Shown here piece after piece: positions 1-5,940 of a stretch of DNA of 6,659 nucleotides. A program made the position numbers and the translations under genes. The notes beneath the pieces are model-generated. The model worked only from the letters and a program-made list of their open reading frames with translations. It was not told the origin of the DNA and made no database searches. Positions within the stretch are counted from its first letter, which is position 1, and each line of letters opens with the position of its first letter. Origin of the DNA: Bacillota bacterium (GTDB taxonomy: Bacteria; Bacillota; Clostridia; Christensenellales; Aristaeellaceae); the NCBI GenBank assembly GCA_023443705.1, contig JAEZTD010000143.1:1-6659 (forward strand). The letters run 5' to 3'.

Positions 1-252
1 GTCGCCGAAGTTGGGCAGGCAAAGGATCACGCCGTCAAACTGCCCCTCGTGCTCCTTCAGGAACTTCGCGTACCTGCGGCCCTCTTCGGCGGTTTCGATG
101 GCGCCGTTTCGGGTTGCGGACGGGTCCATGGCGATCCAGCCGTGGCCCGCCTGCTCGACGGCGCGGGTCAGTTCCTCCCGCGCGCCGGCGATCAGCGTCT
201 CCGGAAAGAACCCCCGGTTGGCGAAGTACAGCGCAAACACCATCTTATCCAT
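1..252 (-). CDS. L-fucose/L-arabinose isomerase family protein, N-terminal fragment (3' end outside window)
   Basis: Only the first 84 codons are present; the gene runs off the left edge. The ATG at 252 is preceded by an AAGGAAGGG Shine-Dalgarno at 261-269, about 8 nt upstream, so this start is firm. The protein opens with MDKMVFALYFANRGFFP and has LIAGAREEL at about residues 20-28. The fragment ends in GVILCLPNFGD (74-84), a pattern I associate with the first Rossmann-like domain of the L-fucose/L-arabinose isomerase family. Family members are cytosolic and interconvert aldose and ketose sugars using a divalent metal, but the catalytic residues lie further downstream and are not visible here. 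Substrate therefore cannot be assigned. The gene has its own consensus promoter (297-325) and an operator-like palindrome at the expected transcription start, fitting sugar-responsive control. Family assignment is by recognition of the N-terminus only. Confidence 0.75.
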   Translation of the reverse strand, partial: MDKMVFALYFANRGFFPETLIAGAREELTRAVEQAGHGWIAMDPSATRNGAIETAEEGRRYAKFLKEHEGQFDGVILCLPNFGD

Positions 253-271
253 TTTTACGTCCCTTCCTTTA

Positions 272-292
272 ATTGATAACGTTAATATCAAT
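272..292 (-). promoter_or_regulatory. Operator-like interrupted palindrome at the isomerase transcription start
   Basis: Seven-bp inverted arms ATTGATA (272-278) and TATCAAT (286-292) flank ACGTTAA. The centre also forms a perfect 8-bp palindrome, TAACGTTA (277-284). The site lies between the -10 box and the SD, covering the predicted +1 near 290, where a bound repressor would block initiation. The central CG and A/T-rich arms resemble LacI/CcpA-family operators; against the cre consensus WTGNAANCGNWNNCW I count two mismatches. The regulator is not in the window, so the assignment is inference. Confidence 0.5.
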
Positions 293-296
293 ATGG

Positions 297-325
297 ATTA
301 TACGCCGCCCTGCACAAAGTGTCAA
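297..325 (-). promoter_or_regulatory. Consensus sigma-70/SigA promoter of the isomerase gene
   Basis: Read on the minus strand, TTGACA (325-320) and TATAAT (302-297) are both perfect consensus hexamers with an exact 17-bp spacer. The predicted start is near 290 and gives a short leader of roughly 38 nt to the ATG at 252. The -35 box includes the TGA stop codon of the upstream mscS gene (322-324), so the promoter is embedded in the end of that gene. Confidence 0.85.
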
Positions 326-1155
326 GGATTTGAATCGGTCTTTCGCAGGCTGACCTCCACCACGCGGCCGGGCATGCGGATGCCCGCGTCGCGGAATGCC
401 AGCCCGACGCGCTCGTTCACGTCGTACAGCACCGGCCAGTAGTCGCCGGTCAAAACCCACGCCCGCACCGCGTACTTGACGCCCGCCTCGCCGTAGCCGC
501 CGACGCGAACCAGCGGCGGCGGATCGTCCAGCACGCGCTCGTCCTCCAGCGCCTTTGAAATGAGCGCCTTGACGGTCTCCGGGTCGGCCTCGAAGGCGGC
601 AAAAAAGTCGAGGTCCAGCCTTCGCGTTCGGCTCTTTGTGTAGTTGGTGATGAGGCCGGAGGACACGACGCCGTTGGGCGCAAAGATGATCTTGTCGTCG
701 GCGGTGGCGAGTTGGGTATAGATGAGGCCGATGTCCACCACCGTGCCCTCCGCGTCGCCCGCCTTCACGTAGTCGCCGACGATGAAGGGCTTTGTGGTCA
801 GCACCAGAAGGCCGCCCATCAGGTTCATCAGCGTGTTCTGCACCGACAGCGAAACCGCGAGGCCCACCACGCCGACGAGCGCCACCAGCGACGTGATGGG
901 AATCCCCAGCGAATCCGCCACGATCAGCGCGGTGACGGTATAGAGCAGGATGTTCAGCGCGGACTTGACGAAGGTGTGGAGCGACCGCTCGACGCGGATT
1001 CGCCCCAGCGCCCGGTCAGCGTACCGGACGACAAACCGCGCCAAAAACGCGCACACGACCAGCGCGACGACCGCCTGCAGGAGGCGGCCGACGGTGATCG
1101 TGCCGATGGAAGAAGCGAGAAAGCCGTTTATCGAGTCGTTTACCGCTTGGGGCAC
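322..1155 (-). CDS. mscS: MscS-family small-conductance mechanosensitive ion channel
   Basis: This 277-residue inner-membrane protein is close in length to E. coli MscS (286). The family forms heptameric channels that open under membrane tension and release solutes on hypo-osmotic shock. Hydrophobic segments lie at about 20-45, 66-84 and 86-120. The third is the pore helix, with VGVVGLAVSLSVQNTLMNL (93-111) matching the Gly/Ala-rich TM3 packing pattern. KPFIVGDYV (122-130), a Gly-Val-rich beta-domain (137-145) and PNGVVSSGLITNY (160-172) are typical of the cytoplasmic vestibule, and YDVNERVGLAFRDAGI (244-259) of the C-terminal alpha/beta domain. The start is GTG at 1155, set by GGGAGG 5 nt upstream (1161-1166); the first internal Met lies in the pore helix and cannot be the start. 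It is the last gene of a three-gene operon, 13 bp after the aminotransferase. At the TM3 kink an Asn (107) stands where E. coli MscS has Gly113. Confidence 0.92.
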   Translation of the reverse strand: MPQAVNDSINGFLASSIGTITVGRLLQAVVALVVCAFLARFVVRYADRALGRIRVERSLHTFVKSALNILLYTVTALIVADSLGIPITSLVALVGVVGLAVSLSVQNTLMNLMGGLLVLTTKPFIVGDYVKAGDAEGTVVDIGLIYTQLATADDKIIFAPNGVVSSGLITNYTKSRTRRLDLDFFAAFEADPETVKALISKALEDERVLDDPPPLVRVGGYGEAGVKYAVRAWVLTGDYWPVLYDVNERVGLAFRDAGIRMPGRVVEVSLRKTDSNP

Positions 1156-1160
1156 GGGTG

Positions 1161-1166
1161 CCTCCC
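1161..1166 (-). promoter_or_regulatory. Shine-Dalgarno site of mscS, supports the GTG start
   Basis: GGGAGG on the minus strand lies 5 nt before the GTG at 1155. It sits in the 13-bp gap after the aminotransferase TAA stop (1169-1171). There is no in-frame ATG nearby, so this site decides the start. Confidence 0.75.
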
Positions 1167-1168
1167 GA

Positions 1169-2407
1169 TTACAGCGCTTCGAAGGCCTCGCCAGCGATTT
1201 CGATGGTCTCGGCGATGTCCGCGTCCGACAGCGCGTAGTTGATGAAGTGGTTGTGGTGGTTGGTCAGGAACACACCGCGCTTCACCATCTCGGCGATCCA
1301 GCGCTGGTGGAGCATCAATGAATCGTCGTCCGCGAGGCGCAGGTAGAACAGGGACGGCGCGCCGGAGGCAATCAGCGTGTGGCCATGTTTCTTCGCCTCG
1401 GCCACGAGGCCGTCGGTCAGCGCCTTGCCCTTTTCGCTTAGGATGCGCGGCAGGTCCAGCTTTTTCATCTTCTCGATGCAGGCGATGCCCGCGGCGAAGG
1501 GCACAGCGCTCATCCAGTAGCTGCCGGTGTAGGAAAGACTCGAAACCGCGTTGCGGAAGGCTTCCTTTCCGCAAAGCGCCGACACGTTGTGGCCGTTGGC
1601 GATGGCCTTGCAAAAGCAGATAAGGTCCGCCTCAAAGCCGAAGTAGTGGTCGCTTCCCGCCACGTCCAAACGGAAGCCCGCGCGCACGTCGTCGATGATG
1701 AGCAGCGCGCCCGTCTCGTCGCAGATTTTGCGAACCCCGGCCCAGAACCCATCCGCGGGTAGCATGTTGTCCACGAAGTTGCCGTGCATGTAGGGCTGGG
1801 AGATGACCGCCGCGATCTGCCCCTTGTTGTTCTCGAATGTCTCCTTGAGGCCCTCCAGGTCGTTCCACTGGACGTAGAGGTTGTTCGCGACGTCCTCCTC
1901 CAGAATGCCCGGGTAGTCCACCTTCTGGGTCCAGGGCGCGACGCCGTGGTAGTAGCCCTTGAAGAACACGATTTTTTTGCGGCGCGTGTGGGCGCGGGCG
2001 GTCATGATGGCGGCGGTGGTCACGTCGCCGCCGTTCTTGGCGAAGAAGGCCCAGTCGGCCGAGGCGACGGTATCGACCATCAATTCCGCGAAGTCCACGA
2101 TCAGGGACGGCGGCGCGGTCACGCAGTCGGCGATTCCCATCTGCCGCCGCGCGGCCTCGTCCACGTCCGGGTCGCCGTAGCCCAGGATGTTCGGGCCGTA
2201 GGCGCACATGTAGTCGATGAAGCGGTTGCCGTCCAGATCCCAGAAATACGCGCCCTTCGCGCGGCTGGAGAACTGCGGGAACGCCGAGGGCGGGATGTGG
2301 CAGCCCTCCGCCGGGCCCTGGTGGCCGTACAGGCCGGAGGGGATGACCGAAATCGCCCGCTCGAACATGGCGCGCGTCTTCTCATAGCTGTACACAGGAT
2401 GCTTCAT
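1169..2407 (-). CDS. Class III PLP-dependent aminotransferase, glutamate-1-semialdehyde aminomutase-like
   Basis: This 412-residue protein has the length and layout of the GSAM/class III aminotransferase fold and is probably cytosolic. Visible features are an N-terminal WDLDGNRFIDYMCAYGPNILG (56-76), the PLP-phosphate segment KNGGDVTTAA (124-133), GYYHG (151-155), LLIIDDVRAGFR (235-246) and FCKAIANGHNVSAL (265-278). By alignment with the family, Asp239 should bind the PLP ring nitrogen and Lys267 should form the Schiff base; SYTGSYW (292-298) closes the site across the dimer. True GSAM usually reads NSGTEA at the phosphate segment and DEV at the Asp; here these are NGGDVT and DDV. No tetrapyrrole gene is nearby, so a role in heme synthesis is doubtful. 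The ATG at 2407 has an ideal AGGAGGG 6 nt upstream. The gene is the middle member of an operon with an SCP2-like protein and MscS. The substrate cannot be predicted. Confidence 0.88.
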   Translation of the reverse strand: MKHPVYSYEKTRAMFERAISVIPSGLYGHQGPAEGCHIPPSAFPQFSSRAKGAYFWDLDGNRFIDYMCAYGPNILGYGDPDVDEAARRQMGIADCVTAPPSLIVDFAELMVDTVASADWAFFAKNGGDVTTAAIMTARAHTRRKKIVFFKGYYHGVAPWTQKVDYPGILEEDVANNLYVQWNDLEGLKETFENNKGQIAAVISQPYMHGNFVDNMLPADGFWAGVRKICDETGALLIIDDVRAGFRLDVAGSDHYFGFEADLICFCKAIANGHNVSALCGKEAFRNAVSSLSYTGSYWMSAVPFAAGIACIEKMKKLDLPRILSEKGKALTDGLVAEAKKHGHTLIASGAPSLFYLRLADDDSLMLHQRWIAEMVKRGVFLTNHHNHFINYALSDADIAETIEIAGEAFEAL

Positions 2408-2413
2408 GCTGCG

Positions 2414-2420
2414 CCCTCCT
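2414..2420 (-). promoter_or_regulatory. Shine-Dalgarno overlapping the preceding stop codon
   Basis: AGGAGGG lies 6 nt before the aminotransferase ATG at 2407. The TAG stop of the upstream SCP2-like gene (2421-2419) overlaps its first two bases, reading TAGGAGGG. The overlap implies that both genes are on one message and suggests translational coupling. Confidence 0.85.
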
Positions 2421-3174
2421 ACGAAAGATAGACCGACACGCGGTCCAGAATGCGGTTGATGTTGTCGATCATCGATATCATGCCCCGCATCTCGATCTCA
2501 CCGCGGCCGATGCAAGCGACGGCGTTGACCTTGCCGTCAAAGAGCGCACGGGCCAGCTTGAGGCTGGTGAAATGCATCACCGCCCGGGGGCTTTCGGGCA
2601 ATTCAAAAATGGCGGTCAGTTTGCTGTCCTTGGCCCGGAGCGTCGCCGCGGGGCCGTTTTCAATGGACAATTCCACATCGCCGTCCAGAATGTGCGACGC
2701 GCTGAAGGCGCCGATTTTGTCGTGGTTGCCGATCTGCGCCACCGCCTGGGCGATCACGCGGAACATCAGCTCGGTGCTGGTGATGAAGAAGCCCTCGTCC
2801 GCGAGGGCCTCCGGCGCGGCCTTCAGGTACTTTGTCAGAATGTCGGTGAGCTTGGTGAAGCGCCGAAGGAGAAAAAACACGTGGTGCAGCCCCTTCAGCG
2901 GAAAGGGCGTGACGGTGCCGGCGATCATGCCGTTGAATTTTTCGGGAGACGAAAAGGCCAGCCGCATGTCGCACTGGTCCGCGCCCTCCTCCATCCGGCA
3001 GAGCCCGTTTTCAAACACGAGCGTCGCAGACGGGCCATTCTTTACGCGGAAGCCCAGCCGGAAGGGTTTTTTGACGGTGGCGAGCTGCCTTGCCGCCGGG
3101 TCCAGCTCGGTAAGCCTGGGCAGCGCCCCCAAGACGGCGTACAGGTTGACGTAAGCAAGCGTCGTTTGATCCAT
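2419..3174 (-). CDS. Putative two-repeat SCP2-like (sterol-carrier/lipid-binding fold) protein
   Basis: This 251-residue protein has no signal peptide or membrane helix and is probably cytosolic. I see two copies of one module. Residues 10-52 align without gaps to 137-179 at an offset of 127; each starts with an amphipathic helix and ends in NGPSATL (46-52) or NGPAATL (173-179). Each copy continues into a strand, a Phe/Leu-Ala helix and an F-x-G-x-V-like segment (FNGMIAGTV at 80-88, LFDGKVNAV at 211-219), then a closing helix (TKLTDIL and NINRIL). The second half, with F-D-G-K-V followed by GRGEIEMRG, resembles the C-terminal part of SCP2-type lipid-binding domains. That family binds fatty acyl or other lipidic ligands in a tunnel; the match here is by eye and moderate. 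It is the first gene of the operon with the aminotransferase and MscS. The ATG at 3174 has a G-rich SD (GGCGGGG, about 8 nt upstream). Confidence 0.6.
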   Translation of the reverse strand: MDQTTLAYVNLYAVLGALPRLTELDPAARQLATVKKPFRLGFRVKNGPSATLVFENGLCRMEEGADQCDMRLAFSSPEKFNGMIAGTVTPFPLKGLHHVFFLLRRFTKLTDILTKYLKAAPEALADEGFFITSTELMFRVIAQAVAQIGNHDKIGAFSASHILDGDVELSIENGPAATLRAKDSKLTAIFELPESPRAVMHFTSLKLARALFDGKVNAVACIGRGEIEMRGMISMIDNINRILDRVSVYLS

Positions 3175-3215
3175 TTGCTAAGCCCCGCCTTCATGCCTTT
3201 ATGATTTATACCCAC

Positions 3216-3244
3216 ATTATACCGTCCGGTGCGCGCGTTTGCAA
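3216..3244 (-). promoter_or_regulatory. Promoter of the SCP2-like/aminotransferase/mscS operon
   Basis: On the minus strand TTGCAA (3244-3239, four of six consensus bases) and a perfect TATAAT (3221-3216) are separated by exactly 17 bp. The predicted start near 3209 leaves a leader of about 35 nt before the ATG at 3174. The leader contains an out-of-frame ATG at 3193 without a properly spaced SD. Confidence 0.75.
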
Positions 3245-3273
3245 GGGCGGCACCCCGAAACGGCAAATGCGAC

Positions 3274-3302
3274 TGATCCGCAGGCTTTACGCCCGCGGAT
3301 CA
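3274..3302 (-). terminator. Strong hairpin just after the GH3 gene, terminator-like
   Basis: Arms TGATCCGC (3302-3295) and GCGGATCA (3281-3274), read on the minus strand, are perfectly complementary. The stem extends inward through GGGC/GCCT to 12 bp with a GTAAA loop. One inner pair is G-U on the minus-strand RNA but A-C on the plus strand, favouring function in the minus-strand transcript. It lies 7 nt after the GH3 stop (3310) and before the next promoter. The downstream stretch has only short T runs (ATTTG, GTTTC), so intrinsic termination is plausible but not textbook; it could also protect the mRNA 3' end. Confidence 0.55.
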
Positions 3303-3309
3303 AGCGGAA

Positions 3310-4692
3310 TCACCCAAGCGGTGGCGCGGGGAAAATGGTTGCGTGGGGCTGGTCCCCCCCGGCATCGCTTGCCGGTTCCGGCGTCGGGGCGGGCGAAGGC
3401 GTGGGCGTGGGTGCCGGGGTTGGCGCGGGCGTGGGCATCGGTGCGGGTGTCCAGGTTGGCGCGGGCGTCGGGGTTGACGCGGGTGTGGGAATGGGCGTAG
3501 GTGTCGGCGTCGGTGGGGACGTCGGCGTCGGCGCGACCGACAGCGGTACCGAAAGACCTTCCGGCAGCGGGGTTTCCGCCGCCGCGGTGATGGCCGCCCC
3601 GTCCGGCGCGGGCCCGATCAGGCCCAGCCGCTGCTTCCAGCGAAGGATGCGGCGGACGGACTCGTCCAGCCGTGCCTCCGTGATGCGCCCGGCCTTGACC
3701 GCCTTCATAAGCCCCCTGTAACCGGCCTGATAGTTGTTGAGCATCAGCATGTCCGCGCCCGCCTCGACGGCCATGACCACGGCCTTGTCGTTCGGGTATT
3801 TTCGCGTGATCGCCTTCATCGCGAGGCCGTCGGTTACGACGACGCCATCAAACCCGAGACCCCGCAGCGCTGCGATGACCTTCGGGGACAGCGACGCCGG
3901 GAGGGTGCCGTCCAGACACTCGACGATGTTGTGGCTGACCATGATCGAGCCGACCCCTGCCTCCGCGCCCGCCTGAAAGGGCAGAAAGTCCCTCGTTTCA
4001 AACGTTTCCAGCGGTCGCTTGTCCACCACCTTGCCATGGTGGGTGTCCCGGTTTCCGCCGTAGCCGGGAAAGTGCTTGAGCATGAGGCCCAGCCCCTCCT
4101 CATTGCTCACCGTCACCACTTCGCGGATGTATTCGGCCACCTCGGCGGCGTCGGTGCCGAAGGAGCGGCTGTAGATGAAGTCCCCCTTGCGCTCGGGCAC
4201 GTCGGCCACCGGCGCGAGGTTGACGTTGATCCCCATTGAAAGCAGAAGCTCCGCCTTTTCTCGGGCGTCCGCCAGCACCGCCTCCATGCCGCCTTCCTTT
4301 ATGAGCGCCATCGGTGACGGGAACTTCTTCTTGCGGTAGGCCTTGTAGCGGCTCATCCGGGTGGTGGAGCCGCCCTCCTCGTCGACCCCGACCAGCATCG
4401 GGATCGCGCTCGCCGCCTGACACCGTTCGGTAAATTCCAGCACAGTCTTGGGCGTCCTGCCGGAAAAGTGGGTGGCGTACAGCACATAGCCGCCCAGCGC
4501 GTATTTTTTCGCGTCCTTTGCGGCGGCCTTCGCGCCGTTGGGCGCGGTGACGAAGAACATCTGGCCGACCTTCTGCTCGATGGTCATGCCCGCCAGGATC
4601 TCCTCCACCGGGTCTACAACGGCCGCCCGGCCCGGCGCGGAAGCGCAGAGAACGAGAAGCGCGATCAGCGCCGCGCACCACCGCCTGAACAT
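3310..4692 (-). CDS. Exported GH3 beta-N-acetylglucosaminidase (NagZ-like) with Pro/Thr-rich C-terminal tail
   Basis: This 460-residue protein has an N-terminal Sec signal (MFRRWC, then ALIALLVL, likely cleaved near Ala23; no lipobox) and a single GH3 TIM-barrel domain at about 28-359. Family hallmarks are VGVDEEGG (101-108), NVNLAPVADVP (157-167), KHFPGYG (206-212), DTH (216-218) and VVTDGLAM (285-292). In NagZ-type enzymes the Asp-His pair of the KHFPG-x-DTH loop is the acid/base dyad and the TD-L-M aspartate is the nucleophile, giving Asp216, His218 and Asp288. Such enzymes release beta-linked N-acetylglucosamine from muropeptides or other glycans. The second GH3 domain of Bacillus-type NagZ is absent. 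Instead residues 360-460 form a linker and a Pro/Thr-rich tail (about 388-440) ending with no sortase motif or membrane helix. It has its own promoter (4731-4760) and a poly-G SD 5 nt before the ATG. It is a paralogue of the next gene upstream. Confidence 0.9.
   Translation of the reverse strand: MFRRWCAALIALLVLCASAPGRAAVVDPVEEILAGMTIEQKVGQMFFVTAPNGAKAAAKDAKKYALGGYVLYATHFSGRTPKTVLEFTERCQAASAIPMLVGVDEEGGSTTRMSRYKAYRKKKFPSPMALIKEGGMEAVLADAREKAELLLSMGINVNLAPVADVPERKGDFIYSRSFGTDAAEVAEYIREVVTVSNEEGLGLMLKHFPGYGGNRDTHHGKVVDKRPLETFETRDFLPFQAGAEAGVGSIMVSHNIVECLDGTLPASLSPKVIAALRGLGFDGVVVTDGLAMKAITRKYPNDKAVVMAVEAGADMLMLNNYQAGYRGLMKAVKAGRITEARLDESVRRILRWKQRLGLIGPAPDGAAITAAAETPLPEGLSVPLSVAPTPTSPPTPTPTPIPTPASTPTPAPTWTPAPMPTPAPTPAPTPTPSPAPTPEPASDAGGDQPHATIFPAPPLG
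3373..3531 (-). repeat. Low-complexity repeat encoding the Pro/Thr-rich tail
   Basis: This part of the GH3 gene is made of degenerate short units such as CCCACGCCC and CCCGCGCCAAC. They encode about 50 residues in which nearly every second residue is proline, for example PTPTPTPIPTP and TPAPTPAPTPT. Such Pro/Thr segments usually act as extended, possibly glycosylated, wall-spanning linkers. The repeat could change length by slippage. The plus strand is open across it and reads as a Gly/Val-rich ORF, which is only a shadow of this composition. Confidence 0.85.
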
Positions 4693-4730
4693 GAAAGCCC
4701 CCCCATCCGCCCGTTTGGGCGCTACCGACC

Positions 4731-4760
4731 ATTATAGTGAGGCAGGGGGCACGCTGTCAA
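4731..4760 (-). promoter_or_regulatory. Promoter of the tailed GH3 gene
   Basis: Minus-strand TTGACA (4760-4755) and TATAAT (4736-4731) are both perfect consensus with an 18-bp spacer. The leader of about 32 nt contains a 5-bp GC hairpin (CGCCC at 4721-4717 with GGGCG at 4712-4708) just upstream of the poly-G SD. The -35 region CGGTTGACAGCG is identical over 12 bases to that of the neighbouring GH3 promoter. Confidence 0.85.
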
Positions 4761-4773
4761 CCGCGCCGAAAGC

Positions 4774-4809
4774 GGACGCCCGGCGCGGCCGAGGCCATCC
4801 CAGGCGTCC
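4774..4809 (-). other. Weak inverted repeat in the gap between the GH3 genes
   Basis: GGACGCC (4809-4803) and GGCGTCC (4780-4774) form a 7-bp perfect stem around a 22-nt GC-rich loop, which holds a small GGCC-TC-GGCC repeat. It lies between the first GH3 stop (4855) and the second GH3 promoter. It might be a terminator, but no T tract follows it and the loop is long. A T6 run directly after the stop codon (4854-4849) has no stem in front of it. Confidence 0.25.
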
Positions 4810-4854
4810 AAATACAAAGGCGCAAAGGTTTCATCCGGTGCTTGTTTCAAAAAA

Positions 4855-5934
4855 CTAAATCAGTTCCAGCTGCCGCTTCCACGCGAGGATGCGGCGCAGC
4901 GACTGGTCGATGCGCGCCTCGGAGATGCGGCCGCTTTCGACCGCCTTCACGACGGCGGCAATGCCGGTTTCGAAATCGGCGGAGATCAGCATGTCGTTCC
5001 CCGCCTCGACGGCCAGAACCGCCGCATCCGACTGCCCGTAGACTTCGGTGATCGCGCCCATGGCGAGATCGTCGGTCATCGCGACGCCTTTAAAGCCCAG
5101 GTTCCGAAGCGCCTTGACCGCCTTCGGGGACAGCGACGCCGGGTGTTTCTTGTCAAGCGCGGTGATGATGTTGTGGCTGACCAGAACCGCCTGCGCCCCA
5201 GCCCCAATCCCGGCGCGGAAGGGCAGAAAATCCCGCCTTTCAAACGCCGAAAGCGGCCGGTCGTCCACGATGATGCCGGTATGGGTGTCGCCGTTGTCGC
5301 CGTAGCCGGGGAAGTGCTTAAGAACCGCGCCGATCCCGGCTTTTCCGCTCTCCTTCACCACCGCCGCCACATACTTCGCGGTGAGCGCCGGATCAGTGCC
5401 GAAGGATCGGCCGTAAATGTAGGACTTTTCGCTCGCGGGCACGTCGGCCACCGGCGCGAGATTGACGTTGACGCCGAGGGCGAGGAGCAGTTCCGCCTTC
5501 TCCCGGACGTCCTTTAAGATCGCGTCCGCGCCGCCGGCCTTGTACACCGCCTGGGGCGACAAAAACTCACTGGCCCTGAACGCACTGAAGCGGCTGACCC
5601 GGGTGACGCTGCCGCCCTCCTCGTCCACGGCGATCAGCATGGGCACCTTGCTCGCGCGCTGCCAGCTCGCGGTTTTCTTTTTGACGCTCGCGGGGGTTTC
5701 ATCCGCAAAATCCCTCGCGAAGAGCACGTAACCGCCGGGCTGATACGTTTTAACCGCCGCGAGCGCGTCCGCCGGGCAGACCGCCAAAAACATCTGGCCA
5801 ACCTTTTCGGAAAGACTCATCCCCGCGATGATCTTTTCGATTTGTTCATTCTTTGCCGAGGCCGTGACCGCGGCGGACAGCACAAGCGCCAGCGCCAGCG
5901 CCGCACACAGCGCCCGCTTCGCTTTTTTGCCCAT
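4855..5934 (-). CDS. Exported single-domain GH3 beta-N-acetylglucosaminidase (NagZ-like)
   Basis: I place the start at the ATG at 5934, giving 359 residues. GGAGGTG (5947-5941) is 6 nt upstream of it; a longer reading from the GTG at 5943 would put the start inside that SD. The N-terminus has basic residues (MGKKAKR), a hydrophobic core and A-S-A at 25-27, a good Sec signal with no lipobox. The GH3 barrel shows AVDEEGG, NVNLAPVADVP, KHFPGYG (206-212), DTH (216-218) and MTDDLAM (286-292). The predicted acid/base pair is Asp216/His218 and the nucleophile Asp288, the same residue numbers as in its neighbour. The two proteins look about half identical by eye (not computed) across the whole barrel. 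This one stops at ELI, exactly where the tail of the other begins. Probable role: extracellular or wall-associated cleavage of N-acetylglucosamine from muropeptides or host/dietary glycans; substrate not provable here. Confidence 0.9.
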   Translation of the reverse strand: MGKKAKRALCAALALALVLSAAVTASAKNEQIEKIIAGMSLSEKVGQMFLAVCPADALAAVKTYQPGGYVLFARDFADETPASVKKKTASWQRASKVPMLIAVDEEGGSVTRVSRFSAFRASEFLSPQAVYKAGGADAILKDVREKAELLLALGVNVNLAPVADVPASEKSYIYGRSFGTDPALTAKYVAAVVKESGKAGIGAVLKHFPGYGDNGDTHTGIIVDDRPLSAFERRDFLPFRAGIGAGAQAVLVSHNIITALDKKHPASLSPKAVKALRNLGFKGVAMTDDLAMGAITEVYGQSDAAVLAVEAGNDMLISADFETGIAAVVKAVESGRISEARIDQSLRRILAWKRQLELI

Positions 5935-5940
5935 GCATCC

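Noticed and set aside
1632..2207. Minus-strand 191-residue Arg/Gly-rich frame inside the aminotransferase
   Set aside because: Out-of-frame shadow with Arg/Gly/His bias typical of misread GC-rich codons.
1784..2431. Plus-strand 215-residue reading frame opposite the aminotransferase
   Set aside because: High GC leaves long open antisense frames. The minus strand here encodes all class III aminotransferase motifs in order.
2450..3154. Plus-strand 234-residue reading frame opposite the SCP2-like gene
   Set aside because: No family features are seen, and the minus-strand gene has a promoter, an SD and operon spacing.
3042..3193. Upstream ORF starting at the ATG at 3193 in the operon leader
   Set aside because: Its only purine-rich stretch is adjacent to the ATG, too close to act as an SD. 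The frame is Arg/Ser-rich and overlaps the real gene.
3239..3721. Plus-strand 160-residue Gly/Val-rich reading frame
   Set aside because: It is the antisense of the Pro/Thr repeat and the end of the GH3 gene. Its composition only mirrors the repeat, and it has no supporting promoter or SD.
4849..4857. T6 run directly after the first GH3 stop as an intrinsic terminator
   Set aside because: No stable stem precedes it; only a 3-bp CAG/CTG pairing is available.
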